Origin: Colletes latitarsis
Lineage: Eukaryota > Arthropoda > Insecta > Hymenoptera > Colletidae
Length of the DNA stretch: 64,000 nt
Direction of reading: 5' to 3'
Assembly: GCF_051014445.1 (NCBI RefSeq)
Contig: NW_027488365.1
Location: 44,836,001 to 44,900,000, forward strand
Positions 23,648 to 38,014 of the stretch are shown here, piece by piece. The position numbers and the translations under genes were made by a program. The stretch's first letter is position 1. The number at the start of each line of letters is the position of its first letter. Under the pieces are notes generated by a model that saw nothing but the letters and a program-made list of their open reading frames with translations, did not search any database and was not told the DNA's origin.

Positions 23648-26600
23648 CACCGGTTAGGTCTGGGTTAGGTCCGGGATATGCCCGCATCTGGCTCATGATT
23701 TTGCCTTCTTCGCATACTTGTTGGCCAGATCTTGGTTTTTTTTCGTGTTTGAATCACGTAGTAATGTGGTAACAAACTGAAGCAGTCAATTAAACCTGGT
23801 TTCGATCAATATTTTAGAGGATAACACCGGTTAGGTCTGGGTTAGGTCTGGGAACTGCGCGCATATGGCTTATACTTTCGCCTTTTTCGCAAACTTGTTG
23901 GCCAGATCCTGGGTATTTTCCGTGTTTGAACACGTAGTAATGTGGTAACACACTGAAGCGGTCAATTAAACCTGGTTTTGATCAATATTTCAGAGGATAA
24001 CACCGGTTAGGTCTGGGTTAGGTCTGGGATATGCGCGCATCTGGCTTATACTTTCGCCTTTTTCGCAAACTTGTTGGCCAGATCCTGGGTGTTTTTCGTG
24101 TTTGAATCACGTAGTAATGTGGTAACAAACTGAAGCAGTCAATAAAACCTGGTTTCGATCAATATTTTAGAGGATAACACCGGTTAGGTCTGGGTTAGGT
24201 CTGAGATTTGCGCGCATCTGGCTTATACTTTCGCCTTTTTCGCAAACTTGTTGGCCAGATCCTGGGTTCTTTCCGTGTTTGAATCACGTAGTAATGTGGT
24301 AACACACTGAAGCAGTCGATAAAACCTGGTTTCGATCAATATTTTAGAGGATAACACCGGTTAGGTCTGGGTTAGGTCTGGGATTTGCGCGCATCTGGCT
24401 TATACTTTCGCCTTTTTCGCAAACTTGTTGGCCAGATCCCGGATATTTTCCGTGTTTGAAACACGTAGTAATGTGGTAACACACTGAAGCAGTCAATTAA
24501 ACCTGGTTTCGATCAATATTTCAGAGGATAACACCGGTTAGGTCTGGGTTAGGTCTGGGATATGCGCGCATCTGGCTTATACTTTCGCCTTTTTCGTAAA
24601 CTTGTTGGCTAGATCCTGGGGCTTTTTCGTGTTTGTATCACGTAGTAATGTGGTAACAAACTGAAGCAGTCAATTAAACCTGGTTTCGATCAATATTTTA
24701 GAGGATAACACCGGTTAGGTCTGGGTTAGGTCTGGGTTATGCCCGCATCTGGCTCATGATTTTGCCTTCTTCGCATACTTGTTGGCCAGATCCTGGGGTT
24801 TGTTCGTCTTTGAATCACGTAGTAATGTGGTAACAAACTGAAGCAGTCAATAAAACCTGGTTTCGATCAATATTTTAGAGGATAACACCGGTTAGGTCTG
24901 GGTTAGGTCTGGGAACTGCGCGCATATGGCTTATACTTTCGCCTTTTTCGCAAACTTGTTGGCCAGATCCTGGGTATTTTCCGTGTTTGAACACGTAGTA
25001 ATGTGGTAACACACTGAAGCAGTCAATAAAACCTGGTTTCGATCAATATTTTAGAGGATAACACCGGTTAGGTCTGGGTTAGGTCTGGGTTATGCCCGCA
25101 TCTGGCTCATGATTTTGCCTTCTTCGCATACTTGTTGGCCAGATCCTGGGGTTTTTTCGTGTTTGAATCACGTACTAATGTGGTAACACACTGAAGCAGT
25201 CAATTAATCCTGGTATCGATCAATATTTTAGAGGATAACACCGGTTAGGTCTGGGTTAGGTCTGGGTTATGCCCGCATCTGGCTCATGATTTTGCCTTCT
25301 TCGCATACTTGTTGGCCAGATCCTGGTTTTTTTTCGTGTTTGAATCACGTAGTAATGTGGTAACAAACTGAAGCAGTCAATTAAACCTGGTTTCGATCAA
25401 TATTTTAGAGGATAACACCGGTTAGGTCTGGGTTAGGTCTGGGTTATGCCCGCATCTGGCTCATGATTTTGCCTTCTTCGCATACTTGTTGGCCAGATCC
25501 CAGGATCTGTTCCCAGGGTTTGTTCGTCTTTGAATCACGTAGTAATGTGGTAACAAACTGAAGCAGTCAATAAAACCTGGTTTCGATCAATATTTTAGAG
25601 GATAACACCGGTTAGGTCTGGGTTAGGTCTGGGAACTGCGCGCATCTGGCTTATACTTTCGCCTTTTTCGCAAACTTGTTTGCCAGATCGTGGGTGTTTT
25701 TCGTGTTTGAATCACGTAGTAATGTGGTAACACACTGAAGCAGTCAATTAAACCTGGTTTCGATCAATATTTTAGAGGATAACACCGGTTAGGTCTGGGT
25801 TAGGTCCGGGATATGCCCGCATCTGGCTCATGATTCTGCCTTCTTCGCATACTTGTTGGCCAGATCCTGGGGCTTTTTCGTGTTTGAATCACGTAGTAAT
25901 GTGGTAACAAACTGAAGCAGTCAATTAAACCTGGTTTCGATCAATATTTTAGAGGATAACACCGGTTAGGTCTGGGTTAGGTCTGGGTTATGCCCGCATC
26001 TGGCTCATGATTTTGCCTTCTTCGCATACTTGTTGGCCAGATCCCAGGATCTGTTCCCAGGGTTTGTTCGTCTTTGAATCACGTAGTAATGTGGTAACAA
26101 ACTGAACCAGTCAATAAAACCTGGTTTCGATCAATATTTTAGAGGATAACACCGGTTAGGTCTGGGATAGGTCTGGGATTTGCGCGCATCTGGCTTATAC
26201 TTTCGCCTTTTTCGCAAACTTGTTGGCCAGATCCCGGATATTTTCCGTCTTTGAAACACGTAGTAATGTGGTAACACACTGAAGCAGTCAATTAAACCTG
26301 GTTTCGATCAATATTTCAGAGGATAACACCGGTTAGGTCTGGGTTAGGTCTGGGATATGCGCGCATCTGGCTTATACTTTCGCCCTTTTTCGTAAACTTG
26401 TTGGCTAGATCCTGGGGCTTTTTCGTGTTTGAATCACGTAGTAATGTGGTAACAAACTGAAGCAGTCAATTAAACCTGGTTTCGGTCAATATTTTAGAGG
26501 ATAACACCGGTTAGGTCTGGGTTAGGTCTGGGTTATGCCCGCATCTGGCTCATGATTTTGCCTTCTTCGCATACTTGTTGGCCAGATCCTGGGGTTTGTT

Positions 26601-29157
26601 CGTCTTTGAATCACGTAGTAATGTGGTAACAAACTGAAGCAGTCAATAAAACCTGGTTTCGATCAATATTTTAGAGGATAACACCGGTTAGGTCTGGGTT
26701 AGGTCTGGGAACTGCGCGCATATGGCTTATACTTTCGCCTTTTTCGCAAACTTGTTGGCCAGATCCTGGGTATTTTCCGTGTTTGAACACGTAGTAATGT
26801 GGTAACACACTGAAGCGGTCAATTAAACCTGGTTTTGATCAATATTTCAGAGGATAACACCGGTTAGGTCTGGGTTAGGTCTGGGATATGCGCGCATCTG
26901 GCTTATACTTTCGCCTTCTTCGCATACTTGTTGGCCAGATCCTGGGTTTTTTTCGTGTTTGAATCACGTAGTAATGTGGTAACAAACTGAAGCAGTCAAT
27001 TAAACCTGGTTTCGATCAATATTTTAGAGGATAACACCGGTTAGGTCTGGGTTAGGTCCGGGATATGCCCGCATCTGGCTCATGATTTTGCCTTCTTCGC
27101 ATACTTGTTGGCCAGATCCTGGGTTTTTTTCGTGTTTGAATCACGTAGTAATGTGGTAACACACTGAAGCTGTCAATTAAACCTGGTTTCGATCAATATT
27201 TTAGAGGATAACACCGGTTAGGTCTGGGTGAGGTCTGGGTTATGCCCGCATCTGGCTCATGATTTTGCCTTCTTCGCATACTTGTTGGCCAGATCCTGGG
27301 TGTTTTTCGTGTTTGAATCACGTAGTAATGTGGTAACACACTGAAGCAGTCAATTAAACCTGGTTTCGATCAATATTTTAGAGGATAACACCGGTTAGGT
27401 CTGGGTTAGGTCCGGGATATGCCCGCATCTGGCTCATGATTCTGCCTTCTTCGCATACTTGTTGGCCAGATCCTGGGGCTTTTTCGTGTTTGAATCACGT
27501 AGTAATGTGGTAACACACTGAAGCAGTCAATTAAACCTGGTTTCGATCAATATTTTAGAGGATAACACCGGTTAGGTCTGGGATTGGTCCGGGATATGCC
27601 CGCATCTGGCTCATGATTTTGCCTTCTTCGCATACTTGTTGGCCAGATCCTGGGGTTTTTTCGTGTTTGAATCACGTAGTAATGTGGTAACAAACTGAAG
27701 CAGTCAATAAAACCTGGTTTCGATCAATATTTTAGAGGATAACACCGGTTAGGTCTGGGTTAGGTCTGAGATTTGCGCGCATCTGGCTTATACTTTCGCC
27801 TTTTTCGCAAACTTGTAGGCCAGATCCTGGGTTCTTTCCGTGTTTGAATCACGTAGTAATGTGGTAACACACTGAAGCAGTCGATAAAACCTGGTTTCGA
27901 TCAATATTTTAGAGGATAACACCGGTTAGGTCTGGGTTAGGTCTGGGATTTGCGCGCATCTGGCTTATACTTTCGCCTTTTTCGCAAACTTGTTGGCCAG
28001 ATCCCGGATATTTTCCGTGTTTGAAACACGTAGTAATGTGGTAACACACTGAAGCAGTCAATTAAACCTGGTTTCGATCAATATTTCAGAGGATAACACC
28101 GGTTAGGTCTGGGTTAGGTCTGGGATATGCGCGCATCTGGCTTATACTTTCGCCTTTTTCGTAAACTTGTTGGCTAGATCCTGGGGCTTTTTCGTGTTTG
28201 AATCACGTAGTAATGAGGTAACAAACTGAAGCAGTCAATTAAACCTGGTTTCGATCAATATTTTAGAGGATAACACCGGTTAGGTCTGGGTTAGGTCTGG
28301 GTTATGCCCGCATCTGGCTCATGATTTTGCCTTCTTCGCATACTTGTTGGCCAGATCCTGGGGTTTGTTCGTCTTTGAATCACGTAGTAATGTGGTAACA
28401 AACTGAAGCAGTCAATAAAACCTGGTTTCGATCAATATTTTGGAGGATAACACCGGTTAGGTCTGGGTTAGGTCTAGGAACTGCGCGCATATGGCTTATA
28501 CTTTCGCCTTTTTCGCAAACTTGTTGGCCAGATCCTGGGTATTTTCCGTGTTTGAACACGTAGTAATGTGGTAACACACTGAAGCGGTCAATTAAACCTG
28601 GTTTTGATCAATATTTCAGAGGATAACACCGGTTAGGTCTGGGTTAGGTCTGGGATATGCGCGCATCTGGCTTATACTTTCGCCTTCTTCGCATACTTGT
28701 TGGCCAGATCCTGGGTTTTTTTCGTGTTTGAATCACGTAGTAATGTGGTAACACACTGAAGCAGTCAATTAAACCTGGTTTCGATCAATATTTTAGAGGA
28801 TAACACCGGTTAGGTCTGGGATTGGTCCGGGATATGCCCGCATCTGGCTCATGATTTTGCCTTCTTCGCATACTTGTTGGCCAGATCCTGGGGTTTTTTC
28901 GTGTTTGAATCACGTAGTAATGTGGTAACAAACTGAAGCAGTCAATAAAACCTGGTTGCGATCAATATTTTAGAGGATAACACCGGTTAGGTCAGGGTTA
29001 GGTCTGAGATTTGCGCGCATCTGGCTTATACTTTCGCCTTTTTCGCAAACTTATTGGCCAGATCGTGGGTTCTTTCCGTGTTTGAATCACGTAGTAATGT
29101 GGTAACACACTGAAGCAGTCAATAAAACCTGGTTTCGATCAATTTTTTAGAGGATAA
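23648..29157 (+). repeat. 31-monomer run A to D2
   Basis: Order: A, B, C, D, E, F, G, B/I hybrid, R, S (23648-25415); J, K, L, J2, E2, F2, G, B, H, M, N, L2, O, D, E (25416-28096); then F, G, B with the GAGG, TTGGAG and CTAGG marks, HL, O, D2. It matches 4804-9782, and from the HL monomer onward matches 14232-14760 instead. It therefore combines the left copy's body with the 4449-bp block's second-copy ending. Confidence 0.93.
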
Positions 29158-32100
29158 CACCGGTTAGGTCTGGGTTAGGTCTGGGATTTGCGCGCATCTG
29201 GCTTATACTTTCGCCTTTTTCGCAAACTTGTTGGCCAGATCCCGGATATTTTCCGTGTTTGAAACACGTAGTAATGTGGTAACACACTGAAGCAGTCAAT
29301 TAAACCTGGTTTCGATCAATATTTCAGAGGATAACACCGGTTAGGTCTGGGTTAGGTCTGGGATATGCGCGCATCTGGCTTATACTTTCGCCTTTTTCGT
29401 AAACTTGTTGGCTAGATCCTGGGGCTTTTTCGTGTTTGAATCACGTAGTAATGTGGTAACAAACTGAAGCAGTCAATTAAACCTGGTTTCGATCAATATT
29501 TTAGAGGATAACACCGGTTAGGTCTGGGTTAGGTCTGGGTTATGCCCGCATCTGGCTCATGATTTTGCCTTCTTCGCATACTTGTTGGCCAGATCCTGGG
29601 GTTTGTTCGTCTTTGAATCACGTAGTAATGTGGTAACAAACTGAAGCAGTCAATAAAACCTGGTTTCGATCAATATTTTAGAGGATAACACCGGTTAGGT
29701 CTGGGTTAGGTCTGGGAACTGCGCGCATATGGCTTATACTTTCGCCTTTTTCGCAAACTTGTTGGCCAGATCCTGGGTATTTTCCGTGTTTGAACACGTA
29801 GTAATGTGGTAACACACTGAAGCGGTCAATTAAACCTGGTTTCGATCAATATTTTAGAGGATAACACCGGTTAGGTCTGGGTTAGGTCCGGGATATGCCC
29901 GCATCTGGCTCATGATTCTGCCTTCTTCGCATACTTGTTGGCCAGATCCTGGGGCTTTTTCGTGTTTGAATCACGTAGTAATGTGGTAACAAACTGAAGC
30001 AGTCAATTAAACCTGGTTTCGATCAATATTTTAGAGGATAACACCGGTTAGGTCTGGGTTAGGTCTGGGTTATGCCCGCATCTGGCTCATGATTTTGCCT
30101 TCTTCGCATACTTGTTGGCCAGATCCCAGGATCTGTTCCCAGGGTTTGTTCGTCTTTGAATCACGTAGTAATGTGGTAACAAACTGAACCAGTCAATAAA
30201 ACCTGGTTTCGATCAATATTTTAGAGGATAACACCGGTTAGGTCTGGGATAGGTCTGGGATTTGCGCGCATCTGGCTTATACTTTCGCCTTTTTCGCAAA
30301 CTTGTTGGCCAGATCCCGGATATTTTCCGTCTTTGAAACACGTAGTAATGTGGTAACACACTGAAGCAGTCAATTAAACCTGGTTTCGATCAATATTTCA
30401 GAGGATAACACCGGTTAGGTCTGGGTTAGGTCTGGGATATGCGCGCATCTGGCTTATACTTTCGCCCTTTTTCGTAAACTTGTTGGCTAGATCCTGGGGC
30501 TTTTTCGTGTTTGAATCACGTAGTAATGTGGTAACAAACTGAAGCAGTCAATTAAACCTGGTTTCGGTCAATATTTTAGAGGATAACACCGGTTAGGTCT
30601 GGGTTAGGTCTGGGTTATGCCCGCATCTGGCTCATGATTTTGCCTTCTTCGCATACTTGTTGGCCAGATCCTGGGGTTTGTTCGTCTTTGAATCACGTAG
30701 TAATGTGGTAACAAACTGAAGCAGTCAATAAAACCTGGTTTCGATCAATATTTTAGAGGATAACACCGGTTAGGTCTGGGTTAGGTCTGGGAACTGCGCG
30801 CATATGGCTTATACTTTCGCCTTTTTCGCAAACTTGTTGGCCAGATCCTGGGTATTTTCCGTGTTTGAACACGTAGTAATGTGGTAACACACTGAAGCGG
30901 TCAATTAAACCTGGTTTTGATCAATATTTCAGAGGATAACACCGGTTAGGTCTGGGTTAGGTCTGGGATATGCGCGCATCTGGCTTATACTTTCGCCTTC
31001 TTCGCATACTTGTTGGCCAGATCCTGGGTTTTTTTCGTGTTTGAATCACGTAGTAATGTGGTAACAAACTGAAGCAGTCAATTAAACCTGGTTTCGATCA
31101 ATATTTTAGAGGATAACACCGGTTAGGTCTGGGTTAGGTCCGGGATATGCCCGCATCTGGCTCATGATTTTGCCTTCTTCGCATACTTGTTGGCCAGATC
31201 CTGGGTTTTTTTCGTGTTTGAATCACGTAGTAATGTGGTAACACACTGAAGCTGTCAATTAAACCTGGTTTCGATCAATATTTTAGAGGATAACACCGGT
31301 TAGGTCTGGGTGAGGTCTGGGTTATGCCCGCATCTGGCTCATGATTTTGCCTTCTTCGCATACTTGTTGGCCAGATCCTGGGTGTTTTTCGTGTTTGAAT
31401 CACGTAGTAATGTGGTAACACACTGAAGCAGTCAATTAAACCTGGTTTCGATCAATATTTTAGAGGATAACACCGGTTAGGTCTGGGTTAGGTCCGGGAT
31501 ATGCCCGCATCTGGCTCATGATTCTGCCTTCTTCGCATACTTGTTGGCCAGATCCTGGGGCTTTTTCGTGTTTGAATCACGTAGTAATGTGGTAACACAC
31601 TGAAGCAGTCAATTAAACCTGGTTTCGATCAATATTTTAGAGGATAACACCGGTTAGGTCTGGGATTGGTCCGGGATATGCCCGCATCTGGCTCATGATT
31701 TTGCCTTCTTCGCATACTTGTTGGCCAGATCCTGGGGTTTTTTCGTGTTTGAATCACGTAGTAATGTGGTAACAAACTGAAGCAGTCAATAAAACCTGGT
31801 TTCGATCAATATTTTAGAGGATAACACCGGTTAGGTCTGGGTTAGGTCTGAGATTTGCGCGCATCTGGCTTATACTTTCGCCTTTTTCGCAAACTTGTAG
31901 GCCAGATCCTGGGTTCTTTCCGTGTTTGAATCACGTAGTAATGTGGTAACACACTGAAGCAGTCGATAAAACCTGGTTTCGATCAATATTTTAGAGGATA
32001 ACACCGGTTAGGTCTGGGTTAGGTCTGGGATTTGCGCGCATCTGGCTTATACTTTCGCCTTTTTCGCAAACTTGTTGGCCAGATCCCGGATATTTTCCGT

Positions 32101-33239
32101 GTTTGAAACACGTAGTAATGTGGTAACACACTGAAGCAGTCAATTAAACCTGGTTTCGATCAATATTTCAGAGGATAACACCGGTTAGGTCTGGGTTAGG
32201 TCTGGGATATGCGCGCATCTGGCTTATACTTTCGCCTTTTTCGTAAACTTGTTGGCTAGATCCTGGGGCTTTTTCGTGTTTGAATCACGTAGTAATGAGG
32301 TAACAAACTGAAGCAGTCAATTAAACCTGGTTTCGATCAATATTTTAGAGGATAACACCGGTTAGGTCTGGGTTAGGTCTGGGTTATGCCCGCATCTGGC
32401 TCATGATTTTGCCTTCTTCGCATACTTGTTGGCCAGATCCTGGGGTTTGTTCGTCTTTGAATCACGTAGTAATGTGGTAACAAACTGAAGCAGTCAATAA
32501 AACCTGGTTTCGATCAATATTTTGGAGGATAACACCGGTTAGGTCTGGGTTAGGTCTAGGAACTGCGCGCATATGGCTTATACTTTCGCCTTTTTCGCAA
32601 ACTTGTTGGCCAGATCCTGGGTATTTTCCGTGTTTGAACACGTAGTAATGTGGTAACACACTGAAGCGGTCAATTAAACCTGGTTTTGATCAATATTTCA
32701 GAGGATAACACCGGTTAGGTCTGGGTTAGGTCTGGGATATGCGCGCATCTGGCTTATACTTTCGCCTTCTTCGCATACTTGTTGGCCAGATCCTGGGTTT
32801 TTTTCGTGTTTGAATCACGTAGTAATGTGGTAACACACTGAAGCAGTCAATTAAACCTGGTTTCGATCAATATTTTAGAGGATAACACCGGTTAGGTCTG
32901 GGATTGGTCCGGGATATGCCCGCATCTGGCTCATGATTTTGCCTTCTTCGCATACTTGTTGGCCAGATCCTGGGGTTTTTTCGTGTTTGAATCACGTAGT
33001 AATGTGGTAACAAACTGAAGCAGTCAATAAAACCTGGTTGCGATCAATATTTTAGAGGATAACACCGGTTAGGTCAGGGTTAGGTCTGAGATTTGCGCGC
33101 ATCTGGCTTATACTTTCGCCTTTTTCGCAAACTTATTGGCCAGATCGTGGGTTCTTTCCGTGTTTGAATCACGTAGTAATGTGGTAACACACTGAAGCAG
33201 TCAATAAAACCTGGTTTCGATCAATTTTTTAGAGGATAA
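29158..33239 (+). repeat. 23-monomer block (4082 bp)
   Basis: Order: E, F, G, B hybrid, L, J2, E2, F2, G, B, H, M, N, L2, O, D, E, F, G, B, HL, O, D2. The B at 29689 keeps GCGGTCAATT but has the non-B end TTTCGATCAATATTTTAG and is followed by L, so it looks like a B/K exchange that removed H to K. The last eight monomers repeat the ending of the previous block at offset 4082. This holds the last J2 in the window. Confidence 0.92.
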
Positions 33240-36200
33240 CACCGGTTAGGTCTGGGTTAGGTCTGGGATTTGCGCGCATCTGGCTTATACTTTCGCCTTT
33301 TTCGCAAACTTGTTGGCCAGATCCCGGATATTTTCCGTGTTTGAAACACGTAGTAATGTGGTAACACACTGAAGCAGTCAATTAAACCTGGTTTCGATCA
33401 ATATTTCAGAGGATAACACCGGTTAGGTCTGGGTTAGGTCTGGGATATGCGCGCATCTGGCTTATACTTTCGCCTTTTTCGTAAACTTGTTGGCTAGATC
33501 CTGGGGCTTTTTCGTGTTTGAATCACGTAGTAATGTGGTAACAAACTGAAGCAGTCAATTAAACCTGGTTTCGATCAATATTTTAGAGGATAACACCGGT
33601 TAGGTCTGGGTTAGGTCTGGGTTATGCCCGCATCTGGCTCATGATTTTGCCTTCTTCGCATACTTGTTGGCCAGATCCTGGGGTTTGTTCGTCTTTGAAT
33701 CACGTAGTAATGTGGTAACAAACTGAAGCAGTCAATAAAACCTGGTTTCGATCAATATTTTAGAGGATAACACCGGTTAGGTCTGGGTTAGGTCTGGGAA
33801 CTGCGCGCATATGGCTTATACTTTCGCCTTTTTCGCAAACTTGTTGGCCAGATCCTGGGTATTTTCCGTGTTTGAACACGTAGTAATGTGGTAACACACT
33901 GAAGCGGTCAATTAAACCTGGTTTTGATCAATATTTCAGAGGATAACACCGGTTAGGTCTGGGTTAGGTCTGGGATATGCGCGCATCTGGCTTATACTTT
34001 CGCCTTCTTCGCATACTTGTTGGCCAGATCCTGGGTTTTTTTCGTGTTTGAATCACGTAGTAATGTGGTAACACACTGAAGCAGTCGATAAAACCTGGTT
34101 TCGATCAATATTTTAGAGGATAACACCGGTTAGGTCTGGGTTAGGTCTGGGATTTGCGCGCATCTGGCTTATACTTTCGCCTTTTTCGCAAACTTGTTGG
34201 CCAGATCCCGGATATTTTCCGTGTTTGAAACACGTAGTAATGTGGTAACACACTGAAGCAGTCAATTAAACCTGGTTTCGATCAATATTTCAGAGGATAA
34301 CACCGGTTAGGTCTGGGTTAGGTCTGGGATATGCGCGCATCTGGCTTATACTTTCGCCTTTTTCGTAAACTTGTTGGCTAGATCCTGGGGCTTTTTCGTG
34401 TTTGAATCACGTAGTAATGTGGTAACAAACTGAAGCAGTCAATTAAACCTGGTTTCGATCAATATTTTAGAGGATAACACCGGTTAGGTCTGGGTTAGGT
34501 CTGGGTTATGCCCGCATCTGGCTCATGATTTTGCCTTCTTCGCATACTTGTTGGCCAGATCCTGGGGTTTGTTCGTCTTTGAATCACGTAGTAATGTGGT
34601 AACAAACTGAAGCAGTCAATAAAACCTGGTTTCGATCAATATTTTAGAGGATAACACCGGTTAGGTCTGGGTTAGGTCTGGGAACTGCGCGCATATGGCT
34701 TATACTTTCGCCTTTTTCGCAAACTTGTTGGCCAGATCCTGGGTATTTTCCGTGTTTGAACACGTAGTAATGTGGTAACACACTGAAGCGGTCAATTAAA
34801 CCTGGTTTTGATCAATATTTCAGAGGATAACACCGGTTAGGTCTGGGTTAGGTCTGGGATATGCGCGCATCTGGCTTATACTTTCGCCTTCTTCGCATAC
34901 TTGTTGGCCAGATCCTGGGTTTTTTTCGTGTTTGAATCACGTAGTAATGTGGTAACAAACTGAAGCAGTCAATTAAACCTGGTTTCGATCAATATTTTAG
35001 AGGATAACACCGGTTAGGTCTGGGTTAGGTCCGGGATATGCCCGCATCTGGCTCATGATTTTGCCTTCTTCGCATACTTGTTGGCCAGGTCCTGGGTTTT
35101 TTTCGTGTTTGAATCACGTAGTAATGTGGTAACACACTGAAGCTGTCAATTAAACCTGGTTTCGATCAATATTTTAGAGGATAACACCGGTTAGGTCTGG
35201 GTGAGGTCTGGGTTATGCCCGCATCTGGCTCATGATTTTGCCTTCTTCGCATACTTGTTGGCCAGATCCTGGGTGTTTTTCGTGTTTGAATCACGTAGTA
35301 ATGTGGTAACACACTGAAGCAGTCAATTAAACCTGGTTTCGATCAATATTTTAGAGGATAACACCGGTTAGGTCTGGGTTAGGTCCGGGATATGCCCGCA
35401 TCTGGCTCATGATTCTGCCTTCTTCGCATACTTGTTGGCCAGATCCTGGGGCTTTTTCGTGTTTGAATCACGTAGTAATGTGGTAACACACTGAAGCAGT
35501 CAATTAAACCTGGTTTCGATCAATATTTTAGAGGATAACACCGGTTAGGTCTGGGATTGGTCCGGGATATGCCCGCATCTGGCTCATGATTTTGCCTTCT
35601 TCGCATACTTGTTGGCCAGATCCTGGGGTTTTTTCGTGTTTGAATCACGTAGTAATGTGGTAACAAACTGAAGCAGTCAATAAAACCTGGTTTCGATCAA
35701 TATTTTAGAGGATAACACCGGTTAGGTCTGGGTTAGGTCTGAGATTTGCGCGCATCTGGCTTATACTTTCGCCTTTTTCGCAAACTTGTAGGCCAGATCC
35801 TGGGTTCTTTCCGTGTTTGAATCACGTAGTAATGTGGTAACACACTGAAGCAGTCGATAAAACCTGGTTTCGATCAATATTTTAGAGGATAACACCGGTT
35901 AGGTCTGGGTTAGGTCTGGGATTTGCGCGCATCTGGCTTATACTTTCGCCTTTTTCGCAAACTTGTTGGCCAGATCCCGGATATTTTCCGTGTTTGAAAC
36001 ACGTAGTAATGTGGTAACACACTGAAGCAGTCAATTAAACCTGGTTTCGATCAATATTTCAGAGGATAACACCGGTTAGGTCTGGGTTAGGTCTGGGATA
36101 TGCGCGCATCTGGCTTATACTTTCGCCTTTTTCGTAAACTTGTTGGCTAGATCCTGGGGCTTTTTCGTGTTTGAATCACGTAGTAATGTGGTAACAAACT

Positions 36201-37130
36201 GAAGCAGTCAATTAAACCTGGTTTCGATCAATATTTTAGAGGATAACACCGGTTAGGTCTGGGTTAGGTCTGGGTTATGCCCGCATCTGGCTCATGATTT
36301 TGCCTTCTTCGCATACTTGTTGGCCAGATCCTGGGGTTTGTTCGTCTTTGAATCACGTAGTAATGTGGTAACAAACTGAAGCAGTCAATAAAACCTGGTT
36401 TCGATCAATATTTTGGAGGATAACACCGGTTAGGTCTGGGTTAGGTCTGGGAACTGCGCGCATATGGCTTATACTTTCGCCTTTTTCGCAAACTTGTTGG
36501 CCAGATCCTGGGTATTTTCCGTGTTTGAACACGTAGTAATGTGGTAACACACTGAAGCGGTCAATTAAACCTGGTTTTGATCAATATTTCAGAGGATAAC
36601 ACCGGTTAGGTCTGGGTTAGGTCTGGGATATGCGCGCATCTGGCTTATACTTTCGCCTTCTTCGCCTACTTGTTGGCCAGATCCTGGGTTTTTTTCGTGT
36701 TTGAATCACGTAGTAATGTGGTAACACACTGAAGCAGTCAATTAAACCTGGTTTCGATCAATATTTTAGAGGATAACACCGGTTAGGTCTGGGATTGGTC
36801 CGGGATATGCCCGCATCTGGCTCATGATTTTGCCTTCTTCGCATACTTGTTGGCCAGATCCTGGGGTTTTTTCGTATTTGAATCACGTAGTAATGTGGTA
36901 ACAAACTGAAGCAGTCAATAAAACCTGGTTGCGATCAATATTTTAGAGGATAACACCGGTTAGGTCAGGGTTAGGTCTGAGATTTGCGCGCATCTGGCTT
37001 ATACTTTCGCCTTTTTCGCAAACTTGTTGGCCAGATCCTGGGTTCTTTCCGTGTTTGAATCACGTAGTAATGTGGTAACACACTGAAGCAGTCAATAAAA
37101 CCTGGTTTCGATCAATTTTTTAGAGGATAA
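33240..37130 (+). repeat. 22-monomer block (3891 bp)
   Basis: Order: E, F, G, B, H/D hybrid, then E, F, G, B, H, M, N, L2, O, D, then E, F, G (TTTTGGAG), B, HL, O, D2. It resembles the 10+7 unit with an extra five-monomer piece E, F, G, B, H/D at the front. Private marks include CCAGGTCC in M (35008), TTCGCCTACT in HL (36600) and TTCGTATTTG in O (36777). The D2 at 36954 has lost the CTTATTGG and ATCGTGG marks and reads as D there, which suggests local gene-conversion-like replacement. Confidence 0.9.
33947..34123 (+). repeat. H/D hybrid monomer, second kind
   Basis: H through GGGTTTTTTTCG, then the D tail CGATAAAACC, then E. The crossover lies further downstream in the unit than in the H/D hybrid at 9783, so it was a separate event. 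Confidence 0.87.
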
Positions 37131-38014
37131 CACCGGTTAGGTCTGGGTTAGGTCTGGGATTTGCGCGCATCTGGCTTATACTTTCGCCTTTTTCGCAAAC
37201 TTGTTGGCCAGATCCCGGATATTTTCCGTGTTTGAAACACGTAGTAATGTGGTAACACACTGAAGCAGTCAATTAAACCTGGTTTCGATCAATATTTCAG
37301 AGGATAACACCGGTTAGGTCTGGGTTAGGTCTGGGATATGCGCGCATCTGGCTTATACTTTCGCCTTTTTCGTAAACTTGTTGGCTAGATCCTGGGGCTT
37401 TTTCGTGTTTGAATCACGTAGTAATGTGGTAACAAACTGAAGCAGTCAATTAAACCTGGTTTCGATCAATATTTTAGAGGATAACACCGGTTAGGTCTGG
37501 GTTAGGTCTGGGTTATGCCCGCATCTGGCTCATGATTTTGCCTTCTTCGCATACTTGTTGGCCAGATCCTGGGGTTTGTTCGTCTTTGAATCACGTAGTA
37601 ATGTGGTAACAAACTGAAGCAGTCAATAAAACCTGGTTTCGATCAATATTTTAGAGGATAACACCGGTTAGGTCTGGGTTAGGTCTGGGAACTGCGCGCA
37701 TATGGCTTATACTTTCGCCTTTTTCGCAAACTTGTTGGCCAGATCCTGGGTATTTTCCGTGTTTGAACACGTAGTAATGTGGTAACACACTGAAGCGGTC
37801 AATTAAACCTGGTTTTGATCAATATTTCAGAGGATAACACCGGTTAGGTCTGGGTTAGGTCTGGGATATGCGCGCATCTGGCTTATACTTTCGCCTTCTT
37901 CGCATACTTGTTGGCCAGATCCTGGGTTTTTTTCGTGTTTGAATCACGTAGTAATGTGGTAACAAACTGAAGCAGTCAATTAAACCTGGTTTCGATCAAT
38001 ATTTTAGAGGATAA

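Larger units (their letters stand above)
20613..28709 (+). repeat. Long-range duplicate of about 1769-9865 (offset 18,844)
   Basis: From J at 1769/20613 through the H-headed monomer at 9783/28627 the two regions match monomer for monomer at exactly 18,844 bp. By eye I found only isolated substitutions, for example A2083 versus T20927 and T2516 versus C21360. Left of it, I (1592) faces S (20436). Right of it, the H/D hybrid (9783) faces HL (28627) and identity to that partner ends. The unit covers about 8.1 kb and contains the P-Q pair. Confidence 0.9.
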
